Shown: piece by piece, positions 1 to 7,896 of the stretch
How positions within the stretch are numbered: the first letter of the stretch is position 1
Layout of the letters: each line of letters starts with the position of its first letter
NCBI GenBank assembly: GCA_036475545.1
Contig: JAZGAE010000088.1
Location: forward strand, 1 to 21,669
DNA length: 21,669 bases
From: JAZGAE01 sp036475545
GTDB taxonomy: Bacteria; Pseudomonadota; Alphaproteobacteria; DATDPM01
Direction: 5' to 3'
Translations under genes and position numbers: made by a program
Notes under the pieces: model-generated
Seen by the model: the letters and a program-made list of their open reading frames with translations, nothing else
What the model was told of the DNA's origin: nothing
Databases searched by the model: none

Positions 1-109
1 TTCTTTTGCGCGCTGGCGTCGTTGCCCGTCTTTTCCGATGTCCCCGCATCGCAATGCGACGGGTGCCTAGCCGGCGCGCAAAATCATCCCGGTCAAATGG
101 TTCCTATCT

Positions 110-126
110 ACCTAGAACCGCTCTAG
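110..126. promoter_or_regulatory. Irr/ICE-box-like imperfect palindrome, copy 1
   Basis: The 17-bp sequence ACCTAGAACCGCTCTAG lies 22 bp before the smc start and recurs exactly at 6261-6277. Its core TAGAA-N3-CTCTA is an imperfect palindrome with one mismatch to the TAGAA-N3-TTCTA pattern known for alphaproteobacterial Irr (iron control) boxes. A TATCTA hexamer at 105-110 sits just before it, so a protein bound here could cover a promoter start. Assignment to Irr is inference; it could equally be a repeat or another regulator's site. Confidence 0.35.
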
Positions 127-147
127 ACGGCGCGGGGACCAAGCCAA

Positions 148-3100
148 GTGAAGTTCACCCGACTACGCATTTCCGGTTTCAAGTCGTTCATCGATCCCAC
201 CGAGTTTTGGATCGAGCCGGGCTTGACCGGCATCGTAGGCCCGAACGGTTGCGGCAAGTCGAATCTCGTCGAGGCGCTGCGATGGGTCATGGGCGAGACC
301 TCGGCCAAGCAGATGCGCGGCGGCGAGATGGACGACGTCATCTTCAGCGGCACCGCCGGCCGCCCCGCCCGCAACATCGCCGAGGTGACCCTGCAGCTCG
401 ACAACGGCAACCGCCGGGCCCCGACTCCGTTCAACGACTCGGAGGATATCGAGGTCGGGCGCCGGATCGAGCGGGGCGCGGGCTCCAGTTACCACATCAA
501 CGGCAGGGAGGTTCGCGCCCGCGACGTCCAGATTCTGTTCGCCGATGCCGCCACCGGCGCGCGCTCGACCGCGCTGGTGAGCCAGGGCCATATCGGGGAC
601 CTCATCAACAGCAAGCCGATCCAACGGCGGGGTATCCTCGAGGAGGCGGCCGGGATCACGGGGCTGCACTCGCGCCGCCACGAGGCCGAGCTGCGCCTGC
701 GCGCGGCGGATACCAATCTAGAACGCCTGGACGACGTGCTGGCCACCCTCGATGCCCAGCTGGTCTCCCTCAAGCGGCAGGCCCGCCAGGCGGCCCGCTA
801 CCGCAAGATCGGGGACCACATCCGCCGCGCCGAGTCCATCGCGCTGCATATGCGCTGGAGCGAGGCGACCGCGGCGCTCGAAGCCGCCCGCGAACGGCTG
901 GGCAAGGCCGACTCCACCGTCACCGGGCTTACCCGGCGTACCGGCGCGGCGGCGGCGAAGCAGGCCGAGGCCGCCGCCGGGCTCCCCGAGATGCGCCGCG
1001 CCGAGGGGCAAGCCGCGACGGCGTTGCAGAGGCTGGTGATGGAGCGGGAGCGGCTGGAGGCGGAGGAGGCCCGGTTGGCGCAAGCCCGCCGCGACTGCGA
1101 CCGCCGCGTCGACCAGACCGAGGGCGACATCGAGCGCGAAAAGACGCTTGCCGGCGATGCCGCCGCCGCGCTCACCCGGATCGGGGAGGAGGCGACGGCC
1201 ATCGCCATCGCCCAGGCCGACGAGGAGGGGTCGCTGCAGGCGGCCGCCGACCAAGTGACCGCGGCCTTGGCCGAGGTCACGGCGCTCGAGCGGGAACTGA
1301 CCACGCTTACCGGGCAGGTGGCCGCGGACGAGGCGCGGCGGACCGCACTCGAAGGCCGGATCGGCGAGTGCGAGGGGCGCCGGGCCCGGCTGGTGGAGCG
1401 CGTAGGCGACATCGCCCGCGAGCTCGGGGAGGTCGCGGGCGGCGGCCGGGACGAGGCGGCGCTCGCGGCGGCGGAGACCGCGGCGGCGGAGGCCGAGGCC
1501 CGGCTCGACGAGCTCAGGGCCGCCGTCGAGACCGCCGAGCAGGCGCTCGCCAGGGCCCAAGGCGCCGAGAACACCGAACGCGACGCCCTCAGGGACGCGG
1601 AGGCCGAGCACGCGAGACTCCATGCGGAAGCCGCGGCGCTCACCGAGGTGTTGAACGCGAACGGATGCGGGGACCTTCCCCCGATCATCGACGAGGTCAC
1701 CGTCGACCCCGGGCTCGAGATCGCCCTCGGGGCCGCCCTCGGGGACGATCTCGCAGCCCCGGCCGATGAAGAGGCCCCGCTCCGCTGGGAGGCCCTGCCC
1801 GAGGCGGGCGCGCCGGCGTCACTGCCCGCGGGCGCCGAGCCCCTGAACCGTTTCGTCAAGGCGCCGGCGGCGCTGGCCCGGCGTCTGAGCCAGATCGGCG
1901 TGGTCCCCGACAAGGCCACGGGCCTCTCGCTCAGGGCGCAAATGTCCCAGGGCCAGCGCTTGGTCACCCGCGACGGCGCGCTGTGGCGTTGGGACGGCTT
2001 CTGCATCGAGGCAGGCGCCCCGACCCCCGCGGCGGCGCGCCTCGGCCAGCGCAACCGCCTGGCGGAGGTGCGCGAGAACTTGTCCGACGCCGACGGCCGG
2101 CTCGAGGAGTCCCGCAGCCGCTACGACGCCGCGCGCCAGGCGGCCGGCGCCGCGGCCGCCGCCGTCAAGCAAGCCCAGGAGGCGGCCCGCCGGGGCCAGG
2201 GCGAGCTCGATGCCGCCCGAGCGGCCTATACCGAGATCGCCCGCGAGGTGGCGGCCCATGACTCGCGCCTGGCCGCGCTGAGGGACGCGGAGGAGCGGTT
2301 GGCCGCCGAGCTGGCGGAGACGGAGTCCGAGCTGGAGCAGGCGCGGGCGGCCCTCGACTCCGCGCCCGGCGCCGAGGCCGGGCGCGAGGCGGCGGATGGG
2401 CTCAGGCAGCGGCTCTCGGGGCGGCGTGACCTGCTCATCGAGTGCCAGAGCAGCAACGACCGCCTCGTCCGCGAGGCGGCCGGCCACGCCGAGCGGCTCG
2501 GCGCGCTCGCCGCGGAGCGCCAGTCCTGGCAGGCCCGCGCCGACAGCGCGGCGCACCAGCTCGAGGAACTCGAAGAGCGGCTGGCCGCGGCCAAAGCCGA
2601 GCGCCAGACCCTCGCCGAGCGCCCCGACAAGATCGCCTCGGAGCGCCGCCGTCTTCTCGACCTCGTCGAGGCGGCCGAACGCGAGCGCAGCCGAGCCGGC
2701 GATGCCTTGGCCCAGGCCGAGGCGCGGCTTGGCGAGGCCGACCGGGAGTTGAAACAGGAGGAAACCTGTCTCGCCGAGGCGCGCGAGGGGCGGGTGCGGG
2801 CAGAGGCCCAGGTCGAGCAGGCCGAACAGGGATGCGAGGTCGTGGCCGAGCGCGTCTTGGAGCGCCTGGGGTGCAAGCCGGAGGCGGCGCTCGACGCCGG
2901 CGGAGTCGGCCGGGACGCCGAGCTTCCCGACATGGAGACCGTGACCAAGCGGCTGGAGAGGCTGCAGCGCGAGCGCGACAACATGGGTCCCGTGAACCTG
3001 CGGGCGGAGACCGAGGCCTGCCAGGTCGACGAGCAGATCGAGACGCTGCGGTCCGAGCGCGCCGACCTCATGTCCGCCATCTCGCGGCTGCGCCAGGGAA

Positions 3101-3609
3101 TCGCCAGCCTCAACCGCGAGGGCCGCGAGCGCCTGCTCGCCGCCTTCGGCCAAGTGGACCAGCGTTTCCAGGAGCTTTTCACCAGGCTCTTCGGCGGCGG
3201 GCGCGCCCATATGAGGCTGACGGAGGCGGACGACCCGCTCGAGGCGGGGCTCGAGATCTTCGCCAGCCCGCCGGGCAAGCGTCTCCAGGTGCTCTCGCTG
3301 CTGTCCGGCGGCGAGCAGGCGCTGACCGCCTTGGCGCTGCTGTTCGCGGTGTTTCTCACCAACCCGGCGCCGGTGTGCGTGCTGGACGAGGTCGACGCGG
3401 CGCTGGACGACGCCAACGTCGACCGTTTCTGCATGCTGATCGAGGAAATAGCCCGTTCCTCGGACACCCGCTTCCTGATCGTCACCCACCACAGGATGAC
3501 CATGGCGCGGATGGACCGGCTGTTCGGCGTCACCATGGCGGACCGCGGCATCTCGCAGCTGGTGTCGGTCGATCTGGAGCACGCGGAGCGCTTGCGGGCG
3601 ACCGCGTAG
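148..3609 (+). CDS. smc: Chromosome segregation protein SMC
   Basis: SMC ATPase that dimerises and compacts and separates newly replicated chromosomes, normally together with ScpA and ScpB. The 1153 residues have the full SMC layout. The N-terminal ATPase half has a Walker A P-loop GPNGCGKS at residues 31-38. Long alanine-, glutamate- and arginine-rich coiled coils run on either side of a central hinge at about 500-630. The C-terminal half has the ABC signature LSLLSGGEQ and a Walker B ending VLDEVDAALDD. The hinge is divergent: a recognisable IALGAALGDDL segment is followed by sequence that does not resemble the glycine-rich hinge of Bacillus-type SMC. The start is a GTG with GGGGA about 9 bp upstream, chosen because MKFTRLRISGFKSF is the usual SMC N-terminus. 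The gene stands alone, 158 bp before the ATP synthase cluster. Confidence 0.97.
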   Translation: MKFTRLRISGFKSFIDPTEFWIEPGLTGIVGPNGCGKSNLVEALRWVMGETSAKQMRGGEMDDVIFSGTAGRPARNIAEVTLQLDNGNRRAPTPFNDSEDIEVGRRIERGAGSSYHINGREVRARDVQILFADAATGARSTALVSQGHIGDLINSKPIQRRGILEEAAGITGLHSRRHEAELRLRAADTNLERLDDVLATLDAQLVSLKRQARQAARYRKIGDHIRRAESIALHMRWSEATAALEAARERLGKADSTVTGLTRRTGAAAAKQAEAAAGLPEMRRAEGQAATALQRLVMERERLEAEEARLAQARRDCDRRVDQTEGDIEREKTLAGDAAAALTRIGEEATAIAIAQADEEGSLQAAADQVTAALAEVTALERELTTLTGQVAADEARRTALEGRIGECEGRRARLVERVGDIARELGEVAGGGRDEAALAAAETAAAEAEARLDELRAAVETAEQALARAQGAENTERDALRDAEAEHARLHAEAAALTEVLNANGCGDLPPIIDEVTVDPGLEIALGAALGDDLAAPADEEAPLRWEALPEAGAPASLPAGAEPLNRFVKAPAALARRLSQIGVVPDKATGLSLRAQMSQGQRLVTRDGALWRWDGFCIEAGAPTPAAARLGQRNRLAEVRENLSDADGRLEESRSRYDAARQAAGAAAAAVKQAQEAARRGQGELDAARAAYTEIAREVAAHDSRLAALRDAEERLAAELAETESELEQARAALDSAPGAEAGREAADGLRQRLSGRRDLLIECQSSNDRLVREAAGHAERLGALAAERQSWQARADSAAHQLEELEERLAAAKAERQTLAERPDKIASERRRLLDLVEAAERERSRAGDALAQAEARLGEADRELKQEETCLAEAREGRVRAEAQVEQAEQGCEVVAERVLERLGCKPEAALDAGGVGRDAELPDMETVTKRLERLQRERDNMGPVNLRAETEACQVDEQIETLRSERADLMSAISRLRQGIASLNREGRERLLAAFGQVDQRFQELFTRLFGGGRAHMRLTEADDPLEAGLEIFASPPGKRLQVLSLLSGGEQALTALALLFAVFLTNPAPVCVLDEVDAALDDANVDRFCMLIEEIARSSDTRFLIVTHHRMTMARMDRLFGVTMADRGISQLVSVDLEHAERLRATA

Positions 3610-3684
3610 GACCGCGCCCAGACCCGCTTATTCCTTTGGTTCGATTGCTTGTTTTGTGCGCGCCGGAGGCCCGTTTCCGTGACC

Positions 3685-3713
3685 TTGACAGGCCCCGGAC
3701 CGCCGCCTATGGT
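3685..3713 (+). promoter_or_regulatory. Probable sigma70-type promoter of the F0 operon
   Basis: TTGACA (3685-3690), a 17-bp spacer, then TATGGT (3708-3713). The -35 box is a perfect consensus and the -10 matches 4 of 6. It lies in the smc-atpI gap, about 55 bp before the atpI start, which is the right place to drive atpIBEF'F. No transcript evidence is available, so this is a sequence-based inference. Confidence 0.55.
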
Positions 3714-3767
3714 GCCTGCCGCTTTGCGCGCCGAAAGCCAACGGACGCGGGGGCGCCGGGGGTGCCG

Positions 3768-4097
3768 ATGACCGCGGAAAAGAGGCCTCCTTCCTTGGAA
3801 AACCTGGAAAGGCGGCTGAGGAAGGCCCGCGGCGCCGAGGGAGAGGCCGGGCCCAAGGCCTTTCGGCCGGGGCCGCTGGCACAGGCGTTTCGCCTCATGA
3901 CCGAGATGGTGGCGGCCCTGTTCGTCGGCGGCGTCCTGGGCTGGGCGCTGGATCGGTGGCTGGGCACCCGGCCGTGGCTGCTGCTGGCCGGCCTGGTCCT
4001 CGGGACCGCGGCGGGGCTCTTGACCGCGTACCGGACCTGGCGACACTACGGCGACGCCGGCGCGGGCGAAGGGGGGACCGGGGGCGACGCCGGCTAG
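3768..4097 (+). CDS. atpI: ATP synthase protein I (AtpI)
   Basis: Small membrane protein thought to help assemble the c-ring of the F0 sector. The 109-residue product has a charged N-terminus with a short amphipathic stretch (residues 8-22), then two membrane helices at about 44-62 and 69-87. They are joined by LDRWLGTRPW, which fits the family pattern of a glycine-rich helix, LD, GT-PW, then a second glycine-rich helix ending in YR. The start is the ATG in GTGCCGATG; the GTG two codons earlier is an alternative. It is the first gene of the cluster, 29 bp before atpB, and the position matches the usual alphaproteobacterial F0 order. Sequence conservation is low in this family, so the call rests on topology plus context. 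Confidence 0.88.
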   Translation: MTAEKRPPSLENLERRLRKARGAEGEAGPKAFRPGPLAQAFRLMTEMVAALFVGGVLGWALDRWLGTRPWLLLAGLVLGTAAGLLTAYRTWRHYGDAGAGEGGTGGDAG

Positions 4098-4126
4098 CCG
4101 GCGGCACCGGCGATTAAGGGGAACCA

Positions 4127-4861
4127 GTGGCAGTTGAGCACAGCCCGCTAGAGCAGTTCGCCGTCACGCGCATCGTCGAGTTGAACGTCGGCGGCGTCGA
4201 CGTGTCGTTCACCAACTCCTCGGCGATGATGGTTCTCGTCGTCGCGCTGGTGACGCTGTTCCTCACCATGAGCACGCGCGGCCACACCATGGTGCCGGGC
4301 AGGTGGCAGTCGCTGGCGGAGCTCAGCTACGAGATGATGGCGAAGACGGTGCGGGACACCATCGGGCCGCAGGGCCGGCCCTTCTTTCCCTTCATCTTCA
4401 CGCTCTTCATGTTCATCCTTCTCGCCAACTACCTGTCGCTGGTTCCGGGCGCCTTCACCGTCACCGCCCACATCGCCGTCACCTTCGCCATGGCGATTTG
4501 CATCTTCATCGGGGCGACGATCCTGGGGTTCGTCCGCCACGGGTTCAGGTTCCTGAGGATCTTCATGCCGTCGGGAATCCCGATCTGGGTCGGGCTGCTG
4601 CTGGTGCCCATCGAGTTCATCTCGTACCTGTCGCGTCCGATGAGCCTGTCGATCCGGCTGGCGGCCAACTTGACCGCCGGCCACACCATGCTTCACGTGT
4701 TCGCCGGGTTCGTCATCGCGCTGGGGATCTTCGGTATCTTTCCGTTCGTCTTCATCGTTCTGCTCTACGCCCTCGAAGTGATCATCGCACTCATCCAGGC
4801 GTACGTATTCGCCATTCTGACCTGCATCTACCTCGGCGATTCGATTCATCTCGCGCATTGA
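4127..4861 (+). CDS. atpB: F0 ATP synthase subunit a
   Basis: Subunit a forms the two proton half-channels beside the c-ring. The 244 residues contain several membrane helices and the hallmark segment SLSIRLAANLTAGH, in which R177 corresponds to the essential E. coli Arg210. Q224 in ALIQAYVF corresponds to E. coli Gln252. H186 and E217 occupy the positions of E. coli Glu219 and His245, the swapped pair found in many bacteria. The start is GTG with a strong AAGGGG Shine-Dalgarno about 5 bp upstream. The gene sits 29 bp after atpI and 57 bp before atpE. Nothing suggests a sodium-specific enzyme. Confidence 0.97.
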   Translation: MAVEHSPLEQFAVTRIVELNVGGVDVSFTNSSAMMVLVVALVTLFLTMSTRGHTMVPGRWQSLAELSYEMMAKTVRDTIGPQGRPFFPFIFTLFMFILLANYLSLVPGAFTVTAHIAVTFAMAICIFIGATILGFVRHGFRFLRIFMPSGIPIWVGLLLVPIEFISYLSRPMSLSIRLAANLTAGHTMLHVFAGFVIALGIFGIFPFVFIVLLYALEVIIALIQAYVFAILTCIYLGDSIHLAH

Positions 4862-4918
4862 AGACGGGCGGGTCGGCGGGCTTTTCTCTTAGACCAAAGC
4901 AAGGAAGGAACAAGGACC

Positions 4919-5146
4919 ATGGAAGTCGAAGCGGCAAAGCTTATCGGCGGCGGCCTGGCCACCATCGGCGTGGCCGGCGCCGGTGTCGGCATCGGCATAA
5001 TCTTCGGCGAATACGTCGCCGGCTCCATTCGAAACCCGGCGGCCGCGCCGAAGGTTTTCGGCAGCGTGCTGTTGGGATTCGCGCTCACCGAGGCGGTGGC
5101 GCTCTACGCGCTGGCCGTGGCCTTCCTGATCCTGTACGGCTTCTGA
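4919..5146 (+). CDS. atpE: F0 ATP synthase subunit c
   Basis: The 75-residue proteolipid assembles into the rotating c-ring. Two membrane helices are clear. The first holds the glycine-rich packing run AGAGVGIGIIFG (about 19-30). The polar loop carries R38-N39-P40, the alphaproteobacterial form of the RQP loop that contacts gamma and epsilon. The second helix has the proton-carrying carboxylate E58 in FALTEAVALYAL. The sodium-binding ligand set of the Ilyobacter type is not apparent, so proton coupling is inferred. The start ATG is preceded by AAGGAAGGAACAAGGA, a strong ribosome binding region, fitting the need for many copies of subunit c. Confidence 0.97.
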   Translation: MEVEAAKLIGGGLATIGVAGAGVGIGIIFGEYVAGSIRNPAAAPKVFGSVLLGFALTEAVALYALAVAFLILYGF

Positions 5147-5204
5147 TCGGCCGTCCGCGCGCGCCTGGCCCGGCGCCGGCGTCACCCGCGGGGAGATCAA
5201 GGAC

Positions 5205-5702
5205 ATGCCTCAGCTAGCCCTCGAGGACTTCGCGCCGCAACTGGTGTGGCTGGCGATCACCTTCGCCGTGCTTTACCTCGCCATGTGGAAGCTGGCGCTG
5301 CCGCGCATCGCCGGGATTCTCGAGGGGCGCGAAGAGCGGATCAACAGCGACCTCACCAGGGCGGAGAAGCTGAAGGCGGAGGCGGAAAAGGTGCTCGCGG
5401 CCTACGAAAAGGCGATGGCCGACGCCCGCGGCGAGGCCGAGGCCATGCTGCGCAAGACATCGGAGAAGCTCACGGCCGACTCGGCGGCCCGCCACGGCGA
5501 GCTCACCAAGCGGCTGGCGGAACGGGCCAAGGCGGCCGAGGCCCGCATCGACGAGGCCAAGGCGGCCGCGGTGGCCACCATCGGCTCGGTGGCGGCGGAG
5601 GCGGCCGTGGTGGCGACGGCGAAGCTGATTGGGGTGGAGGTCGATGAGTCGAAGGTCGCCGCGGCGGTGGACGCCGCCGCCTCCAAGGAGGGCCGACCAT
5701 GA
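5205..5702 (+). CDS. atpF2: F0 ATP synthase subunit b'
   Basis: One of the two different b-type stator subunits (b and b') found in alphaproteobacteria, phototrophs and chloroplasts; together they form a heterodimeric peripheral stalk. The 165-residue protein has one N-terminal membrane helix (about 10-30) followed by a long, alanine- and glutamate-rich helix typical of the stalk dimerisation region. It starts at an ATG preceded by GGGGAGATCAAGGAC and ends with an ATGA overlap into atpF, which suggests coupled translation and so balanced output of the two b subunits. Which of the two neighbours is called b and which b' follows the usual gene order (a, c, b', b). Confidence 0.92.
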   Translation: MPQLALEDFAPQLVWLAITFAVLYLAMWKLALPRIAGILEGREERINSDLTRAEKLKAEAEKVLAAYEKAMADARGEAEAMLRKTSEKLTADSAARHGELTKRLAERAKAAEARIDEAKAAAVATIGSVAAEAAVVATAKLIGVEVDESKVAAAVDAAASKEGRP

Positions 5703-6190
5703 GCGACCTGCTGCACAATCCCGAATTCTGGATCTTAGTGGCCTTCGTGATCTTCGTGGCCGGCACCGTCAAGCTGGCGGGCGGCAAGGTCGTGAGCGCG
5801 CTCGACGCCCGGGCCGAGAGGATCAAGGCGCAACTGGACGAGGCCCAGCGGCTGCGCGAGGAGGCCCAGGCGACGCTGGCCTCCTATCAGCGCAAGCAGC
5901 GCGAGGCCGCCAAGGATGCGGAGGAGATTCTCACCCACGCGCAGGAAGAGGCGGAGCTGTTCCGCAAGCGGGCCGCCGAGGACCTGGAGGCGGCGGTTGC
6001 GCGGCGCCAGAAGATGGCGCTGGACCGCATCAGCCAAGCGGAGGCCGACGCGGTGCAAGAGGTCCGCGAGGCGGCCGTGGACGTCGCCATCGCCGCCACC
6101 CGGCGGCTCGTCGTAGAGCACCTCGACAAGGCCAAGACCCAGGAGCTGGTCGACCAGGCCATCAAGGAGCTGCCGAAGAAACTGCACTGA
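5699..6190 (+). CDS. atpF: F0 ATP synthase subunit b
   Basis: Second stator subunit and partner of b'. The 163 residues have a single N-terminal membrane helix (about 6-25, around FWILVAFVIFVAGTVKLAGG) and a long charged coiled-coil that would reach the F1 head. The start ATG overlaps the stop of the preceding b' gene as ATGA. It is the last gene of the F0 operon. No F1 genes (delta, alpha, gamma, beta, epsilon) follow, as is usual in alphaproteobacteria where F0 and F1 are at separate loci. The downstream gene is on the opposite strand. Confidence 0.95.
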   Translation: MSDLLHNPEFWILVAFVIFVAGTVKLAGGKVVSALDARAERIKAQLDEAQRLREEAQATLASYQRKQREAAKDAEEILTHAQEEAELFRKRAAEDLEAAVARRQKMALDRISQAEADAVQEVREAAVDVAIAATRRLVVEHLDKAKTQELVDQAIKELPKKLH

Positions 6191-6260
6191 GGGCGCGCCT
6201 TGCGCCGGCCCGAAGGCCCGATCCGCGGAGCCGGCCATGGGTCCCGTAGGCAGGGGCCGA

Positions 6261-6277
6261 ACCTAGAACCGCTCTAG
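6261..6277. repeat. Irr/ICE-box-like imperfect palindrome, copy 2
   Basis: Exact second copy of ACCTAGAACCGCTCTAG seen at 110-126, here in the convergent gap between atpF and the CDGSH gene. It is not in front of any start codon, which argues against a simple promoter operator at this copy and leaves open a repeat or 3'-end function. Confidence 0.45.
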
Positions 6278-6321
6278 CGCGCCGGTTCAGAATCTTCTCC
6301 GTTGGACCGGGGGCGCGGGCC

Positions 6322-6336
6322 CCGGGCGAGGCCCGG
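6322..6336. terminator. GC-rich hairpin between convergent atpF and CDGSH genes
   Basis: CCGGGC-GAG-GCCCGG is a perfect 6-bp stem with a 3-base loop, 9 bp past the stop of the minus-strand CDGSH gene. There is no T tract on either strand, so a terminator role is only suggested by its place between two converging genes. Confidence 0.3.
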
Positions 6337-6344
6337 CGCGGACC

Positions 6345-6584
6345 TCAGAGCTTGCCATGGGTGCCGTCGCAGAACGGCTTATCGCCCGAAGCCTTGCAGC
6401 CGCAGAACGTCACCGTACGAGACTCGTTGGCCGAATAGACGACCGGCGAGATGCCGGTGCCCTTGTGCGAACCGTCGCAGAACGGCTGGGTCTTGCTCCG
6501 CCCGCAGGCGCACCAGAAATACCGCTTGCCGGCTTCCACCTCCACGGCGTAGGGCGCCTTTTGGGCAGGGATTGGCTCCGCCAT
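6345..6584 (-). CDS. Tandem CDGSH iron-sulfur domain protein
   Basis: A 79-residue protein made of two CDGSH-type 2Fe-2S motifs and little else. The first motif is C25-A-C27 ... PFC36DGSH40; the second is C61-G-C63 ... PFC72DGTH76. Each gives the three-cysteine, one-histidine ligand set known from mitoNEET-type proteins. Tandem-motif proteins of this size resemble mitochondrial CISD3 and soluble bacterial relatives. Their exact role is unsettled; redox or iron-sulfur handling is the family view. There is no membrane segment or signal peptide, so it should be cytoplasmic. Reading upstream on the minus strand, GAAAGGAAG precedes the ATG and is a good ribosome binding site. It converges with atpF. 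Confidence 0.93.
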   Translation of the reverse strand: MAEPIPAQKAPYAVEVEAGKRYFWCACGRSKTQPFCDGSHKGTGISPVVYSANESRTVTFCGCKASGDKPFCDGTHGKL

Positions 6585-6931
6585 GACCAGTGCTTCCTTT
6601 CTTGTCCCCCGTGTATTACCGTGGTTGCCGTACCGAGCCCCGCTGTCCGTCCGGCGCGACGGCGGGCCCGATCTTAGCCGCCCGGCAACGTCCCCAACAC
6701 CCGTTTCACGCCGCAGAGACTCCGAGATGACTGCACGAGCGCCGGCAACTGGGTTTGGGGGCCGGAGACCCCGCCGCGCGAAGCGGCTAGCTGGGGCCGC
6801 TGCCGCCGCCGCGCGGGACCCGGGGGCGGGGTGTCGGCCGCACGCGGGCCGTCGCGAGGCATCCGGATCGCGCGCAGGAGGGGCCGCCGCGCCGCAAGCC
6901 GGCGAGCGGTGATAAGGGGGCGCCTCACGAC
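6585..6931. other. Divergent 347-bp gap, no convincing gene
   Basis: This gap separates the minus-strand CDGSH gene from plus-strand thrB, so it should hold both promoters. A plus-strand open frame at 6583-6912 exists, but its arginine-, alanine- and glycine-rich product looks like a GC-driven chance frame, with no recognisable domain. I could not pick out a good -35/-10 pair for either gene. The thrB ribosome binding site (AAGGGGG) lies at its right end. Confidence 0.5.
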
Positions 6932-7894
6932 ATGGCCGTCTACACCGAGATTTCCGACGAGGAGCTGGACGGGTTCCTCAGCGAGTACGACATCGGCGCT
7001 CCCGTTTCCTTCAAGGGAATCGCCGAGGGCGTGGAGAACTCCAACTACATCCTGCAGACGGACCAGGGCACCTACATCCTGACGCTCTACGAGAAGCGCG
7101 TCGCGCGCGACGACCTGCCCTTCTTCCTCGCCCTCATGGAGCACCTGGCGACGGACGGCATCCCTTGCCCGACCCCGATCCACGGCCGCGACGAGCGGGC
7201 GTTGAGGGAGCTCGCCGGGCGGCCCGCCGCCATCATCACGTTCCTTCAGGGCATGTGGCCGCGCCGCATAGCCCCGAAGCATTGCGCCGAGCTGGGCGCG
7301 GCCATGGCGCGCATGCACATCGCCGGCCAGTCCCTTCCCATGTCGCGGCCCAACGCGCTGTCGCTCAAGGGGTGGCGCCCGCTCTACGAGTCCTGCGCCG
7401 AGCGCGCGCACGACGTGAGCCCGGAGCTTTCCCAACAGGTCGAGGCCGAGCTGGACGCCTTGGAGGCCAACTGGCCGAAGGAGCTTCCCACCGGCATCAT
7501 CCACGCCGACCTCTTCCCCGACAACGTGTTCTACCTGGGCGACAGGCTCTCGGGCCTGATCGACTTCTACTTCGCCTGCAACGACTTCTTCGCCTACGAC
7601 CTGGCGATTTGCCTCAATGCCTGGTGCTTCGAGCGGGACGGCAGCTTCAACATCACCAAGGCGCGGCACATGCTGACGGCCTACCGAAAGGTGAGACCGT
7701 TCTCGGCGGACGAGCTCGCGGCGCTCCCCTGGCTCGCCCGCGGAGCCGCGATGCGGTTCCTGCTTACCCGCCTCTACGACTGGCTCAACCAGCCGGAAGG
7801 CGCGCTGGTGAAGCCCAAGGACCCGTTGGAGTACCTGGGCAAGCTGCGCTTCCACCAGGGCGTCCGGGGGCCCAGCGCCTACGGGCTGGACTGA
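6932..7894 (+). CDS. thrB: Homoserine kinase (ThrB2-type, APH fold)
   Basis: Phosphorylates homoserine to O-phosphohomoserine, the substrate of threonine synthase. The 320-residue protein is the aminoglycoside-phosphotransferase-fold form used by many alphaproteobacteria, not the GHMP-type ThrB of E. coli. The catalytic loop reads GIIHADLFPDNVF with H191, D193 and N198, and the metal-binding DFY follows at D211. The N-terminal lobe has the ENSNYIL strand typical of the family. AAGGGGG lies about 11 bp before the ATG. The stop is 2 bp before the rnhA start, so the two are almost certainly co-transcribed. thrC, the next enzyme of the pathway, is on the other strand about 8 kb away. Confidence 0.95.
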   Translation: MAVYTEISDEELDGFLSEYDIGAPVSFKGIAEGVENSNYILQTDQGTYILTLYEKRVARDDLPFFLALMEHLATDGIPCPTPIHGRDERALRELAGRPAAIITFLQGMWPRRIAPKHCAELGAAMARMHIAGQSLPMSRPNALSLKGWRPLYESCAERAHDVSPELSQQVEAELDALEANWPKELPTGIIHADLFPDNVFYLGDRLSGLIDFYFACNDFFAYDLAICLNAWCFERDGSFNITKARHMLTAYRKVRPFSADELAALPWLARGAAMRFLLTRLYDWLNQPEGALVKPKDPLEYLGKLRFHQGVRGPSAYGLD

Positions 7895-7896
7895 CG

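Noticed and set aside
1..126. Open frame at the left edge ending at 124-126, possibly the tail of an upstream gene
   Set aside because: The 41 residues show no similarity to the DsbA-like protein often found before smc, the ending is not convincing, and a divergent minus-strand start is equally possible. No frame could be supported.
717..732. CTAGAACGCCT in smc as a third Irr-like box
   Set aside because: Only the left half matches, the right arm is missing, and it lies inside smc coding sequence.
1819..3582. Long minus-strand open frame opposite smc, and similar long frames opposite dsbD, thrC and the M16 gene
   Set aside because: They lie antisense to genes with complete conserved motifs; in DNA with GC near 70 percent such shadow frames are expected.
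6583..6912. Plus-strand frame of 109 residues between CDGSH and thrB
   Set aside because: The product is Arg/Ala/Gly-rich with no domain, its start overlaps the CDGSH start on the other strand, and its composition looks like a chance frame in GC-rich DNA.
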